Positions 32,936 to 39,972 of a stretch of DNA of 64,000 nt are shown here, one piece after another. Source of the stretch: Mesorhizobium sp. (lineage in GTDB: Bacteria; Pseudomonadota; Alphaproteobacteria; Rhizobiales; Rhizobiaceae); the NCBI GenBank assembly GCA_004017535.1, contig SAJS01000005.1:248001-312000 (forward strand), given 5' to 3'. Numbering within the stretch: position 1 is the first letter of the stretch; every line of letters starts with the position of its first letter. Position numbers and translations under genes: made by a program. The notes below the pieces were generated by a model. The model saw nothing but the letters and a program-made list of their open reading frames with translations. It had not been told where the DNA came from and searched no databases.

Positions 32936-34147
32936 ATGGGCTTTGAGCAATCCGTGAAGGCCGAAGCGCCTGCGCCCATCGCCGGCAACCGCCACGTCCT
33001 CGTCACGTCTCTCGGCATCACCCAGATCATCGCCTGGGGATCGTCCTACTATCTGCCGGCGGTCCTTGCCGCGCCGATAGCAAAGGATACCGGCTGGTCG
33101 CTGGCATCGGTCGTTGCCGGGTTGTCCTGCGGGCTGCTGCTTGCCGGGCTTGTGTCCCCCATCACGGGCCGGCTGATCCAGCGCCATGGCGGCCGTCCGG
33201 TGCTTGCCGCCGGCTCGCTGTTGCTGGCGGCCGCGCATTCGTTGCTGGCGACGGCAACCGCCTATCCGCTTTACCTGGTTGCCTGGCTCCTGATGGGCGT
33301 CGGCATGTCGAGCGGTCTGTACGACGCCGGCTTCGCCACGCTGGGGCGGCTCTATGGTCAGGCAGCGCGTAGCGCCATCACCAACCTGACGCTCTTCGGT
33401 GGTTTCGCCAGCACCGTCTGCTGGCCGCTCAGCGCCTTGCTGGTCGAGCATGGCGGATGGCGCATCGCCTGCCTTTCCTATGCCGCGATCCATCTGACGA
33501 TCTGCCTGCCGCTCCACCTCTGGGTGATACCGCCGCCTCCACCCACGGCGCCCGCCCCGGTAAGAGGCAAGTCGAAAGAGGCATCTGCCCCGGGCAGGAC
33601 GCGGGCACGCTTCATTCTGCTTGCCTTGATCCTGACATTGGCCGCGATGATCGCATCCACGCTCTCCGTCCACCTGCTGACGCTGCTGCAACTGCGCGGC
33701 GTCGGCCTGACGGCGGCAGTCGGTCTTGGCGCCCTGGTTGGCCCGTCACAGGTCGGCGCGCGCGTGGCCGAGCTGCTGATCGGCCGCAACCGGCATCACC
33801 CGATCTGGACGATGCTGGCATCCGTGTCGCTGCTCGCGGCGGGGATCTGGCTGCTCCTGGCGAGCCATGCATTCATCGCGCTCGCCTTGATCCTCTACGG
33901 CGCGGGCAACGGCATCCATACGATCGCGCGCGGCGCGCTGCCGCTGGTGCTGTTCGATCCGCAGCAATACGCCGTCCTGATGGGCAAGCTCGCAACGCCG
34001 AGCCTCATCATCCAGGCGGCAGCCCCCTCGGTCGGTGCGCTGCTTCTGGGCATGGGCGGCGGCAATCTTGTCCTCACCACGCTGGCGCTCGCGGCGACGC
34101 TCAATGTGGGGTTCTCTATCTGCCTGCTTGCGGCCGTGCGCCGCTGA
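32936..34147 (+). CDS. Major facilitator superfamily transporter
   Basis: The product has 403 residues and twelve helices. The N-half has [31 protein letters not shown] and the loop 2-3 motif [14 protein letters not shown] Pro/Ala-rich central loop ([18 protein letters not shown]) separates the halves, and the C-half has [31 protein letters not shown]. This resembles MFS proteins often found beside ars operons in alphaproteobacteria, though the substrate is unproven. ATG 32936 fits the family start. Confidence 0.87.
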   Translation: MGFEQSVKAEAPAPIAGNRHVLVTSLGITQIIAWGSSYYLPAVLAAPIAKDTGWSLASVVAGLSCGLLLAGLVSPITGRLIQRHGGRPVLAAGSLLLAAAHSLLATATAYPLYLVAWLLMGVGMSSGLYDAGFATLGRLYGQAARSAITNLTLFGGFASTVCWPLSALLVEHGGWRIACLSYAAIHLTICLPLHLWVIPPPPPTAPAPVRGKSKEASAPGRTRARFILLALILTLAAMIASTLSVHLLTLLQLRGVGLTAAVGLGALVGPSQVGARVAELLIGRNRHHPIWTMLASVSLLAAGIWLLLASHAFIALALILYGAGNGIHTIARGALPLVLFDPQQYAVLMGKLATPSLIIQAAAPSVGALLLGMGGGNLVLTTLALAATLNVGFSICLLAAVRR

Positions 34148-34256
34148 TCCTCGGATCGGTTTGACGCCCGACGAAATCGCCGATCTGTCCCGGATATCCG
34201 TTTTTCAGGAGGCTCCGGACGGAAGCCGCCGCACATCTTTTGGCGAATTGTGCCAA

Positions 34257-34301
34257 TGCATGTCGCTCAAGTGCGCCGTGGTTTCGACTGAGCGACATGC
34301 A
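34257..34301. repeat. Intergenic palindrome of the ATGCATGTCG type
   Basis: TGCATGTCGCTCA (34257-34269) and TGAGCGACATGCA (34289-34301) pair exactly over 13 bases with a 19-base loop. I recall closely similar ATGCATGTCG hairpins as a high-copy interspersed intergenic element in Mesorhizobium and relatives. It lies between convergent genes. Confidence 0.65.
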
Positions 34302-34345
34302 CAAGACTTAACTGCGAGTAGCGAATCTGAACGATCGCGAGGCGC

Positions 34346-35071
34346 TCAGAAACGGTAATTCACGAAGGCCTTCAGCGTGTGGAAAGCCACGTCGTCCTTG
34401 ACTGTCAGCCCCTCGCCATTGTCGAGTATCTGCTTCGAGCCAAGGTCAACATAGGCATACTCGGTGCCGAAGGAGATGCGATCGGTGATGGCGTGCTCGA
34501 GGCCCGCGCCGATCGTCCAGCCGGTGCGTGTCTGCTCCTCGTCGAAGACGGTCGTCCCGCCGACCGTCAGTGTCTGCTCGGTCTTGCCAAAGGCAAGGCC
34601 GCCATGGCCGTAGATCAGCGTGCGATCCCAGGCGTGGCCCAGCCGCGCGCGAACGGTGCCAAGATATTTGAGATCGACTTTGCCATTGAAGATCTCGGTG
34701 CCGTCCACCGAGGCCGTGACCGAAGAGCCGTAGCTGGACGCGGCAATATCCGCCACGGCACCGATCACCCAGCGGTTGGCGAACTGCCAGTCATAGCCGG
34801 CCTGGATGCCGCCGAGGAAGCCGCTCGCGGAAATCTCGAACGCGCCGTTGATCGGCGGCGGGTTTCCGTCGGCAAAGATCTGCCGCGAATTGAGGTTCAT
34901 GTCGCCCACGGCGAACGAACCGAAGCCGCCGAAATAGGGCCCCGTCCAGTTGAAACTCTCCTCCGTCGGCGGCATCGGGGCCGCTTCCGGGGCGAGCGCA
35001 TCGGCCGCGAAAGCGCTGCCGGCGGCAAGAACGATCGCCATGGCGGCCATGGACGTGGGTATGATCTTCAT
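34346..35071 (-). CDS. Outer-membrane beta-barrel protein, Omp25/31-like
   Basis: The product has 241 residues. A Sec signal peptide (MKIIPTSMAAMAIVLAAGSAFA) is followed by a Pro-rich segment, FNWTGPYFGGFGSFAVG (the Omp25/31 start WxGxYxG), and alternating amphipathic strands ending in the terminal aromatic VNYRF, the usual sorting signal. GTVRARLGHAWDRTLIYGHGGLAFG and GWTIGAGLEHAITDRISFGTEYAYVDLG are typical barrel strands. These proteins act as structural or porin-like outer-membrane proteins in Rhizobiales. I chose ATG 35071 because GAGGAACG lies upstream and the leader starts there. Confidence 0.9.
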   Translation of the reverse strand: MKIIPTSMAAMAIVLAAGSAFAADALAPEAAPMPPTEESFNWTGPYFGGFGSFAVGDMNLNSRQIFADGNPPPINGAFEISASGFLGGIQAGYDWQFANRWVIGAVADIAASSYGSSVTASVDGTEIFNGKVDLKYLGTVRARLGHAWDRTLIYGHGGLAFGKTEQTLTVGGTTVFDEEQTRTGWTIGAGLEHAITDRISFGTEYAYVDLGSKQILDNGEGLTVKDDVAFHTLKAFVNYRF

Positions 35072-35474
35072 CGGATACGTTCCTCGTTGGATTGCCAGTT
35101 TCGAAATTGCGTCCACATTCCTTCCCGCCCATGCGTGAGCGGGCTCCCGGGGCCGTCAGCCAATTTGCGAAGACATGTCCGCTCATTGCGGACATGAAAA
35201 TCGAGTACCACCCCTTCAACGCACCGCTAGCAGAGAAAATCCGGGTGCGTGTGGCGGAGACGGAAGTCAAAATTGCAGTAACGGAACAGTTGTTGTTCCG
35301 AAATTTCAGTCTTGCAAATTTGTCACACTTAACTCACTTTCCGAAAGCTGAGAGATCATTCTGGACAGGGCTCAAACCAGGGCGGGAATGGTGTTTTCAA
35401 GCGCCAACGGACAGGCAAACGTCAATTGCCGGCGGTCGCCATCCAACTCCAGGCAGACTTCGACAGGGAGCACG
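35072..35474. other. 403-base divergent intergenic region
   Basis: No gene with family support on either strand. The frame from 35092 on the plus strand has no motif. The region holds the palindrome CGGAACA/TGTTCCG and an AT-richer segment at about 35265-35365 suitable for promoters of the outer-membrane gene and the AraC gene. Confidence 0.5.
35282..35300. promoter_or_regulatory. Palindrome, possible operator
   Basis: CGGAACA and TGTTCCG are exact inverted arms with a five-base spacer. It lies between the Omp gene and the AraC-type gene. The binder is unknown. Confidence 0.45.
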
Positions 35475-36440
35475 ATGGCGAGCGCTGATCGGGTGGCTAC
35501 ATTCTCGGCGGACGACATTCCCGAAGATCAACGGGACGAGTTCATTCGCGATTTCTACGGTCGCATCCAGATGCGGTTGGACATCACGCCGCGTGCCGAC
35601 ACGCCTCTCAAATTCTCTGCCCGCACCCTGATCCTGCCCGGGATGAATCTCACCAAGGGCGCCGTCTCTCCCATGGTCTGGGAGCGCAACAGCGCGCTGA
35701 TGGCCGACGGCAACGACGATATCCTCCTGTCCTGGAACAAGGGCGGCTACCGCTTCACCATGCCTGGGCGTGGCGATTTCAGCACCGATCCCGGCACCGC
35801 CGCCATCTTCCCGATGGACCGCCGCTACTCGGTCGTCAGCGAGGATTCGCAATGGACCATGGCGCTTCAGTTCAAGCGCTCGCTGCTGACCCCGCTGGTG
35901 AAGAACCTCGACGATGCGCGTCCCGACAGTCTCGGCCGCACGCTCCCGGCCCACCGGCTGCTGTTCGATTACCTCTGGTCGCTCCTGCATATCGAGGAGC
36001 CCGAGACGCTCGCGCCTCTCGCTTCCCGCCATATCACCGATCTTCTAGCCGTCTCCTTCGGTGGCATGGAGGCCCATACGCATCCCCCCGGCGTCCGCGC
36101 CGCAAGGCTTGCGGCCATCAAGCAGCACATCGCCCGCAATCTCACCGATCCCGGGCTCAACGCCGGGCAGATATCGCGAAAATTCGGTATCAGCGAGCGC
36201 TATGTCCGCCAGCTCTTTGCCGGGGAGGGCACAAGCTTTTCCGACTACGTCAACGGGGAGCGGCTCGCCTATGTCCATAGCTGCCTCACCGACCGCCGGC
36301 AGTTGCTGCGGCGCATCGCAGACATTGCCTTTGAGGTCGGCTTCAACGAGCCATCCACCTTCTATCGGCAGTTCCGGCTGCGCTACGGCATGACGCCGAC
36401 TGAAGTTCGTGCCCTGACCGAGAAGGGCGATAGCGGCTGA
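35475..36440 (+). CDS. AraC family transcriptional regulator
   Basis: The product has 321 residues. The N-terminal 200 residues resemble the AraC-binding-like/cupin part with LLSWNKGGYRFTMPGRGDF. The C-terminal double HTH has LNAGQISRKFGISERYVRQLFAGEGTSFSDYV and IADIAFEVGFNEPSTFYRQFRLRYGMTP, which is typical. The start is ATG 35475 with GGGAG upstream; the frame extends to 35388. The ligand and targets are unknown; the divergent Omp gene 400 bases away is one candidate. Confidence 0.92.
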   Translation: MASADRVATFSADDIPEDQRDEFIRDFYGRIQMRLDITPRADTPLKFSARTLILPGMNLTKGAVSPMVWERNSALMADGNDDILLSWNKGGYRFTMPGRGDFSTDPGTAAIFPMDRRYSVVSEDSQWTMALQFKRSLLTPLVKNLDDARPDSLGRTLPAHRLLFDYLWSLLHIEEPETLAPLASRHITDLLAVSFGGMEAHTHPPGVRAARLAAIKQHIARNLTDPGLNAGQISRKFGISERYVRQLFAGEGTSFSDYVNGERLAYVHSCLTDRRQLLRRIADIAFEVGFNEPSTFYRQFRLRYGMTPTEVRALTEKGDSG

Positions 36441-36602
36441 AGCCTTGGCGGTTCGCTGCGCATCTTCGTCCGAAGCGGCGCATCGGTGTGTTTGCCAGCA
36501 GCCTGATCTCCGCGCGCAGCCGCTACTTGTCCGCCGCCAGCGTCTCGTTGAGCACGGCCGCCAGGTGGAGCCGCCGAGCGCCAACTCGATCGCGCCGCCT
36601 CC

Positions 36603-36629
36603 AAAAAAAGACCCGGCAATTGCCGGGTC
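36603..36629 (-). terminator. Intrinsic terminator of the DUF2171 gene
   Basis: GACCCGGCAA/TTGCCGGGTC forms a ten-base perfect stem at 36610-36629, and the minus strand then runs into seven T (A-run at 36603-36609). It lies 36 bases downstream of the DUF2171 stop. Confidence 0.85.
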
Positions 36630-36664
36630 GGGTTCGTCCCATTCATTCCACGAGCGCTTCCGCC

Positions 36665-36949
36665 TCAGTCGCGATGTTCCGGCATCGCCTTCAACTGGTC
36701 CTTTGTCCAGCTGGTGACGGCGTGGACGTCGCCGTCCTCGTCGCGCATGAAATCGAGCTGGCTGGCGGTGACGGCCACCGGCTTGGCGCCAATGCCGAGA
36801 AAGCCGCCGACATCGATGACGACCTGGCTGCCGTGCAGGTGATCGACGGAGCCGATCTTCTCGTCATCGGGCCCATAGATGGTCGCGCCTTCGAGGATGT
36901 CGGGCGTGAGCTCGGCATTGGTCAGTCTTACGTGGTTGGTGTGGTCCAT
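36665..36949 (-). CDS. DUF2171 / PRC-barrel-like protein
   Basis: The product has 94 residues: IYGPDDEKIGSVDHLHGSQVVIDVGGFLGIGAKPVAVTASQLDF, the PRC-barrel-like DUF2171 core seen in many rhizobial and sphingomonad stress-type proteins. It is soluble and short. AGGAG precedes the ATG. Its role is not established. It has its own terminator and is probably monocistronic. Confidence 0.85.
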   Translation of the reverse strand: MDHTNHVRLTNAELTPDILEGATIYGPDDEKIGSVDHLHGSQVVIDVGGFLGIGAKPVAVTASQLDFMRDEDGDVHAVTSWTKDQLKAMPEHRD

Positions 36950-37030
36950 GTCGCATCTCCTGTAGTTGTACAGGGATGAACCTCCGATGAGGCCGGGAGT
37001 TCCGGCGAGGAAGTGAAAAGTGGGCGTTGC

Positions 37031-37444
37031 TCAGCGGAGCGCCGCCCAGCCCGTCACGAGGATGAGGACAAGCGTGACTGCCGCGCCCGAGACATAGAGG
37101 ATCGTCCTGACGCTGCCGCCCTTGGCGGCGTCTCCCCCTCGCAGGTAGATCACCATGTGCATGAGGCGTATCGCCAGGTGCGCCCAGACGAGGACGGCCA
37201 GCGCCACCGGCCCGACGCCGACCGTCATCGCAAGCACCGCAGGCACGACGAAGGGGGCGAGCGCCTCGACCGAGTTCATGTGGACGCGGTCGATCCTGTA
37301 GAGCGGGTTGGCGTCGTCGGCCGGGATGACTGGGCCCGAGAGCTTGCCGGCAAATCCCTTGGACGAGCCGGAATAGACCGCCAGCGCCACCGACAGGAGG
37401 CAAAGCGCAAGCAGGCCGAGGATGCTCAGCCGATAGATTTCCAT
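37031..37444 (-). CDS. MAPEG family membrane protein
   Basis: The product has 137 residues and four hydrophobic helices. It has the MAPEG-like RIDRVHMNSVEALAPFVVPAVLA (the RxxxxHxNxxE motif that lines the glutathione site) and RLMHMVIYLRGG. Eukaryotic relatives are microsomal glutathione transferases and FLAP; bacterial members are uncharacterised or have weak GST activity. AGGAGCGAACAGG precedes ATG 37444. Confidence 0.88.
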   Translation of the reverse strand: MEIYRLSILGLLALCLLSVALAVYSGSSKGFAGKLSGPVIPADDANPLYRIDRVHMNSVEALAPFVVPAVLAMTVGVGPVALAVLVWAHLAIRLMHMVIYLRGGDAAKGGSVRTILYVSGAAVTLVLILVTGWAALR

Positions 37445-37524
37445 CCTGTTCGCTCCTCTTGTCGCATCGTCACGCGCGTTGCGCGCATCTCACAATGCGG
37501 GGTGCCGCCTGGCGGACCGCACGG

Positions 37525-38010
37525 TCAGCCCGCCTCGGCGAAAAGCGCGCGGTAACGCTGCAGGTAGAGCGGCCACCCCTGATCGCTGTCGACGCCGCCC
37601 CGCACGCCTTCCCAACCCTGGCCATGCCGTTCGATATGACGGTGCTCGATTTCGACTCGGGTCCGGTTTTCCGACTCGGCGGTAAAGCGGACTTCCCACT
37701 CGCTCGTCTTGGCGAGGTCGGTCTCGATTTGCCAGCGCGGGCTGATGTCCCAGCTTAAAAGCAGCCGGTTCGGCGGTTCGTAGGCAAGCACGCGGGCGAA
37801 GCGGCATTCCGAGCCGTCGACGCCGCGATCGTAGACGTGACCGCCTACGCGCGGCTCGAAGATCGTCTCGGCGATCGGGACGGCGAGCAGATTGTGCTCG
37901 CGCGGTTTGAAGCTGCCGAAATCCTCGGTGAACACCTTGAAGGCTCGCGCGATCGGCGCCGCCACGACGACGGAATGTCTGACGGGAGCGGGTGCCGGCT
38001 GCTTGATCAT
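37525..38010 (-). CDS. SRPBCC/AHSA1 domain protein
   Basis: The product has 161 residues and the START-like SRPBCC fold typical of AHSA1 proteins: HSVVVAAPIARAFKVFTEDFGSFKP, AETIFEPRVGGHVYDRGVDGSECRFARVLAYEPPNRLLLSWDI and WEVRFTAESENRTRVEIEHRHIERHGQGWEGV. These bind hydrophobic ligands in a deep pocket. In many bacteria the gene is paired with an ArsR-type gene that regulates it. Here its ATG overlaps that repressor's stop (ATGA), so they are co-translated. Confidence 0.92.
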   Translation of the reverse strand: MIKQPAPAPVRHSVVVAAPIARAFKVFTEDFGSFKPREHNLLAVPIAETIFEPRVGGHVYDRGVDGSECRFARVLAYEPPNRLLLSWDISPRWQIETDLAKTSEWEVRFTAESENRTRVEIEHRHIERHGQGWEGVRGGVDSDQGWPLYLQRYRALFAEAG

Positions 38011-38324
38011 GTGTCGTCCTCCCTCGGTCGCTCGACAAGCTGCGCGTAGGCCGCGAGCGTTTTCACCCAGAACTGGTCGATCTCCGCCCGAAACGCGGCG
38101 AGGCCGTCAGGATCGATCCGATAAATGCGCTCCTTGCCCGACCGCGTGTCCGCAACCAGCCCGGCGTCCTTGAGCACCTTCAGATGCTGTGAGACCGCCG
38201 GCCGGGTGACGGGCAACGCGCCGGCAAGCCCGCTGACCGAGCTTGGCCGCTCGACCAGCAGTTCGAAGATCGCGCGCCGCGTCGGATCGCCGAGCGCCGT
38301 CCAATATTTCGCGTTAGTGACCAC
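38007..38324 (-). CDS. ArsR/SmtB family winged-helix repressor
   Basis: The product has 105 residues: WTALGDPTRRAIFELLVERPSSVSGLAGALPVTRPAVSQHLKVLKDAGLVADTRSGKERIYRIDPDGLAAFR, the non-metal ArsR type that pairs with AHSA1 genes. No metal-site cysteines are present. The GTG start at 38324 lies inside a 28-base palindrome, so autorepression can act at both promoter and start codon. Confidence 0.93.
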   Translation of the reverse strand: MVTNAKYWTALGDPTRRAIFELLVERPSSVSGLAGALPVTRPAVSQHLKVLKDAGLVADTRSGKERIYRIDPDGLAAFRAEIDQFWVKTLAAYAQLVERPREDDT

Positions 38325-38334
38325 TAACGCGAAA
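38307..38334. promoter_or_regulatory. Operator-like palindrome covering the repressor start codon
   Basis: Arms TTTCGCGTTAGTG and CACTAACGCGAAA pair over 13 bases with a two-base centre. The GTG start codon (complement of 38322-38324) and the next codons lie inside it. This is the expected place and symmetry for an ArsR dimer site. Confidence 0.85.
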
Positions 38335-38414
38335 CTAGGGCGCGATGATTATCCTGTCAACCTGGTTGGGACAGCGCCAACCATGCGTCGGGACACAAAT
38401 AGACTGCCAGCCGG

Positions 38415-38738
38415 TCAGCTGCGCCGTTTCGCCTGCAGGCTCCGCGCCGCCTGCTCGATCGCCGCGCGATCGTTGCCCAGCCGGTCGAGCAGTTCCTGCG
38501 CCTCGTCGCCCGAAATGCCTGTGCGCATGGCAAGCGCCTCCACCGTCAGCACATCCGCGCTGTCGATCTCGCGCGTTTCGGGCAGGGCGTCACCCGCCGT
38601 CAGCGGCAGGGCGGCCTCGCGGTCGATCTCCAATTCGGCCTGGTGCCAGTGTCGTTCATGATTGCCGAGGATGCCGCCCTCGCGCTGAAAGATCTCATAG
38701 GCGCGCTGCCTGATCTTCTCGGTCCGATCGTCGTCCAT
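38415..38738 (-). CDS. DUF2934 protein with DUF3606-like C-terminus
   Basis: The product has 107 residues. The N-terminal part is DUF2934 (IRQRAYEIFQREGGILGNHERHWHQAELEI). The C-terminal part has RTGISGDEAQELLDRLGNDRAAIEQAAR, which follows the DUF3606 pattern also present in two other small genes of this window. Both families are small, abundant in rhizobia, and often under stress control; no biochemical role is known. I chose ATG 38738 because the GGAGG is only two bases from ATG 38744 but eight from 38738. Confidence 0.82.
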   Translation of the reverse strand: MDDDRTEKIRQRAYEIFQREGGILGNHERHWHQAELEIDREAALPLTAGDALPETREIDSADVLTVEALAMRTGISGDEAQELLDRLGNDRAAIEQAARSLQAKRRS

Positions 38739-38807
38739 CGCCATTCCTCCTTGCGTGTCACAAGAACGCGGGACAGGGCGGAACGATCCGTATCGTCGGC
38801 GACCGGC

Positions 38808-39917
38808 CTACGGCCCGTAAATCGCGACCGGCTTGCCGAACATGCCGGGCTCGGGTTTCACGCCCAGCCCCGGCCGCTGCGGCACGTCGATATGGCCTTG
38901 CTTGATGACGACCGGGTGCTTCTGGTCGAAATGGCCCTCGATGTATTCCTGGGCGATCCAGGCGCCTTCCATGCGGCGCGGCTCGACGGTGGCGGCAAGA
39001 TGCACGCAGGCCGCCGCGATGATGTCGCCGCCCCAGGCGTCGTCGCAGCTATGCGGCAGGGAGCGGATGGCGCAAAGGTCTCGCACAGTCGCCATCTTCG
39101 TCAACCCACCGAGGCGCGTCACCTTGAAGCCGAAGCCGTCCGTAATGCCCATTGAGATTGCCCGCAGCACCGCGTTCTGGTCCTCGGTGCTCTCGTCGAG
39201 ATAGACCGGATGCGTGACGCGGCCTTTCAGCGTCGCGATCTCGTCCATCGTGTTGCAGGGCTGCTCGAAGACGAAGGGGATCGCCTGACAGAGCCGGTCG
39301 AGATGGAGCGCGGCGGCGACCGTCAGGCCACGGTTGCCGTCGACTGCCAGCCGGGCCTTGTAGCCGACCGCTTCCCAGACCTTGCGGACAACGGCTACGT
39401 CCTCTTCCAAATCGCGCCCGCCGATCTTCACCTGCAGGCGCGGATAGCCGGCCTTCACCTTGTCGGCGGCGATCCGCGCCGTCTCCTCCGGCTCCCCGAC
39501 GATCAGCGAATAATAGGCCGGCACCCGGTCGGTGAGCGCGCCGCCCAACAGCGTCGAGACCGGCACGCCGAGCTTTTGCCCGAGCAGGTCGAGAAAAGCC
39601 ATGTCGAAGGCGGCCTTGGCATAGCCGTGCCCGTTGAGCCGCTCGTCCATCCGCTTCACAAGCAGTCTGATCGAGGCGATCTCCGAACCGATCAGGCCGG
39701 GCGCGATTTCGGCGATCGCGGCGCGCGCGCCCAGCGCGTGATGCGGCTGGTAGACCGGGCCGATCGGGCAGGTCTCGCCCCAGCCTGTGAGCCCGTCACC
39801 GGTGATGATCTCGACCAGTGTGGAGTCCAGCGCCTCCACATCGGCGCTGGCCATGCGGTAGACGCCGTTCTTGACCGGCAGCTGCGCCGAATAGACGTTG
39901 ATCCGCTCGATGCGCAT
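38808..39917 (-). CDS. Enolase-superfamily enzyme, mandelate racemase/muconate lactonising group
   Basis: The product has 369 residues with the N-terminal capping domain (MRIERINVYSAQLPV, WGETCPIGPVYQPHHALGARAAI) and a modified TIM barrel. Catalytic-site candidates are the lysine in RLQVKIGGRD, metal ligands D in VDGNRG, E in FEQPC and D/E in YLDEST, and the second lysine in FGFKVTRLGGLTK. Lysines on both faces fit the racemase/epimerase or dehydratase members acting on proline derivatives, such as hydroxyproline-betaine epimerase HpbD and cis-3-hydroxyproline dehydratase. The preceding gene encodes a DMGDH-like flavoprotein, which favours a betaine or N-methyl substrate. GGAGGGAAG precedes ATG 39917. 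Confidence 0.85.
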   Translation of the reverse strand: MRIERINVYSAQLPVKNGVYRMASADVEALDSTLVEIITGDGLTGWGETCPIGPVYQPHHALGARAAIAEIAPGLIGSEIASIRLLVKRMDERLNGHGYAKAAFDMAFLDLLGQKLGVPVSTLLGGALTDRVPAYYSLIVGEPEETARIAADKVKAGYPRLQVKIGGRDLEEDVAVVRKVWEAVGYKARLAVDGNRGLTVAAALHLDRLCQAIPFVFEQPCNTMDEIATLKGRVTHPVYLDESTEDQNAVLRAISMGITDGFGFKVTRLGGLTKMATVRDLCAIRSLPHSCDDAWGGDIIAAACVHLAATVEPRRMEGAWIAQEYIEGHFDQKHPVVIKQGHIDVPQRPGLGVKPEPGMFGKPVAIYGP

Positions 39918-39972
39918 CCAGGCTTCCCTCCAAAGGACAGGTCGGCAACGGGGCCCTTGCAGGCCCCGCCTG

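Noticed and set aside
35092-35631. 179-codon plus-strand frame ahead of and inside the AraC gene
   Set aside because: It runs out of frame into the AraC coding sequence and has no motif or ribosome-binding site.
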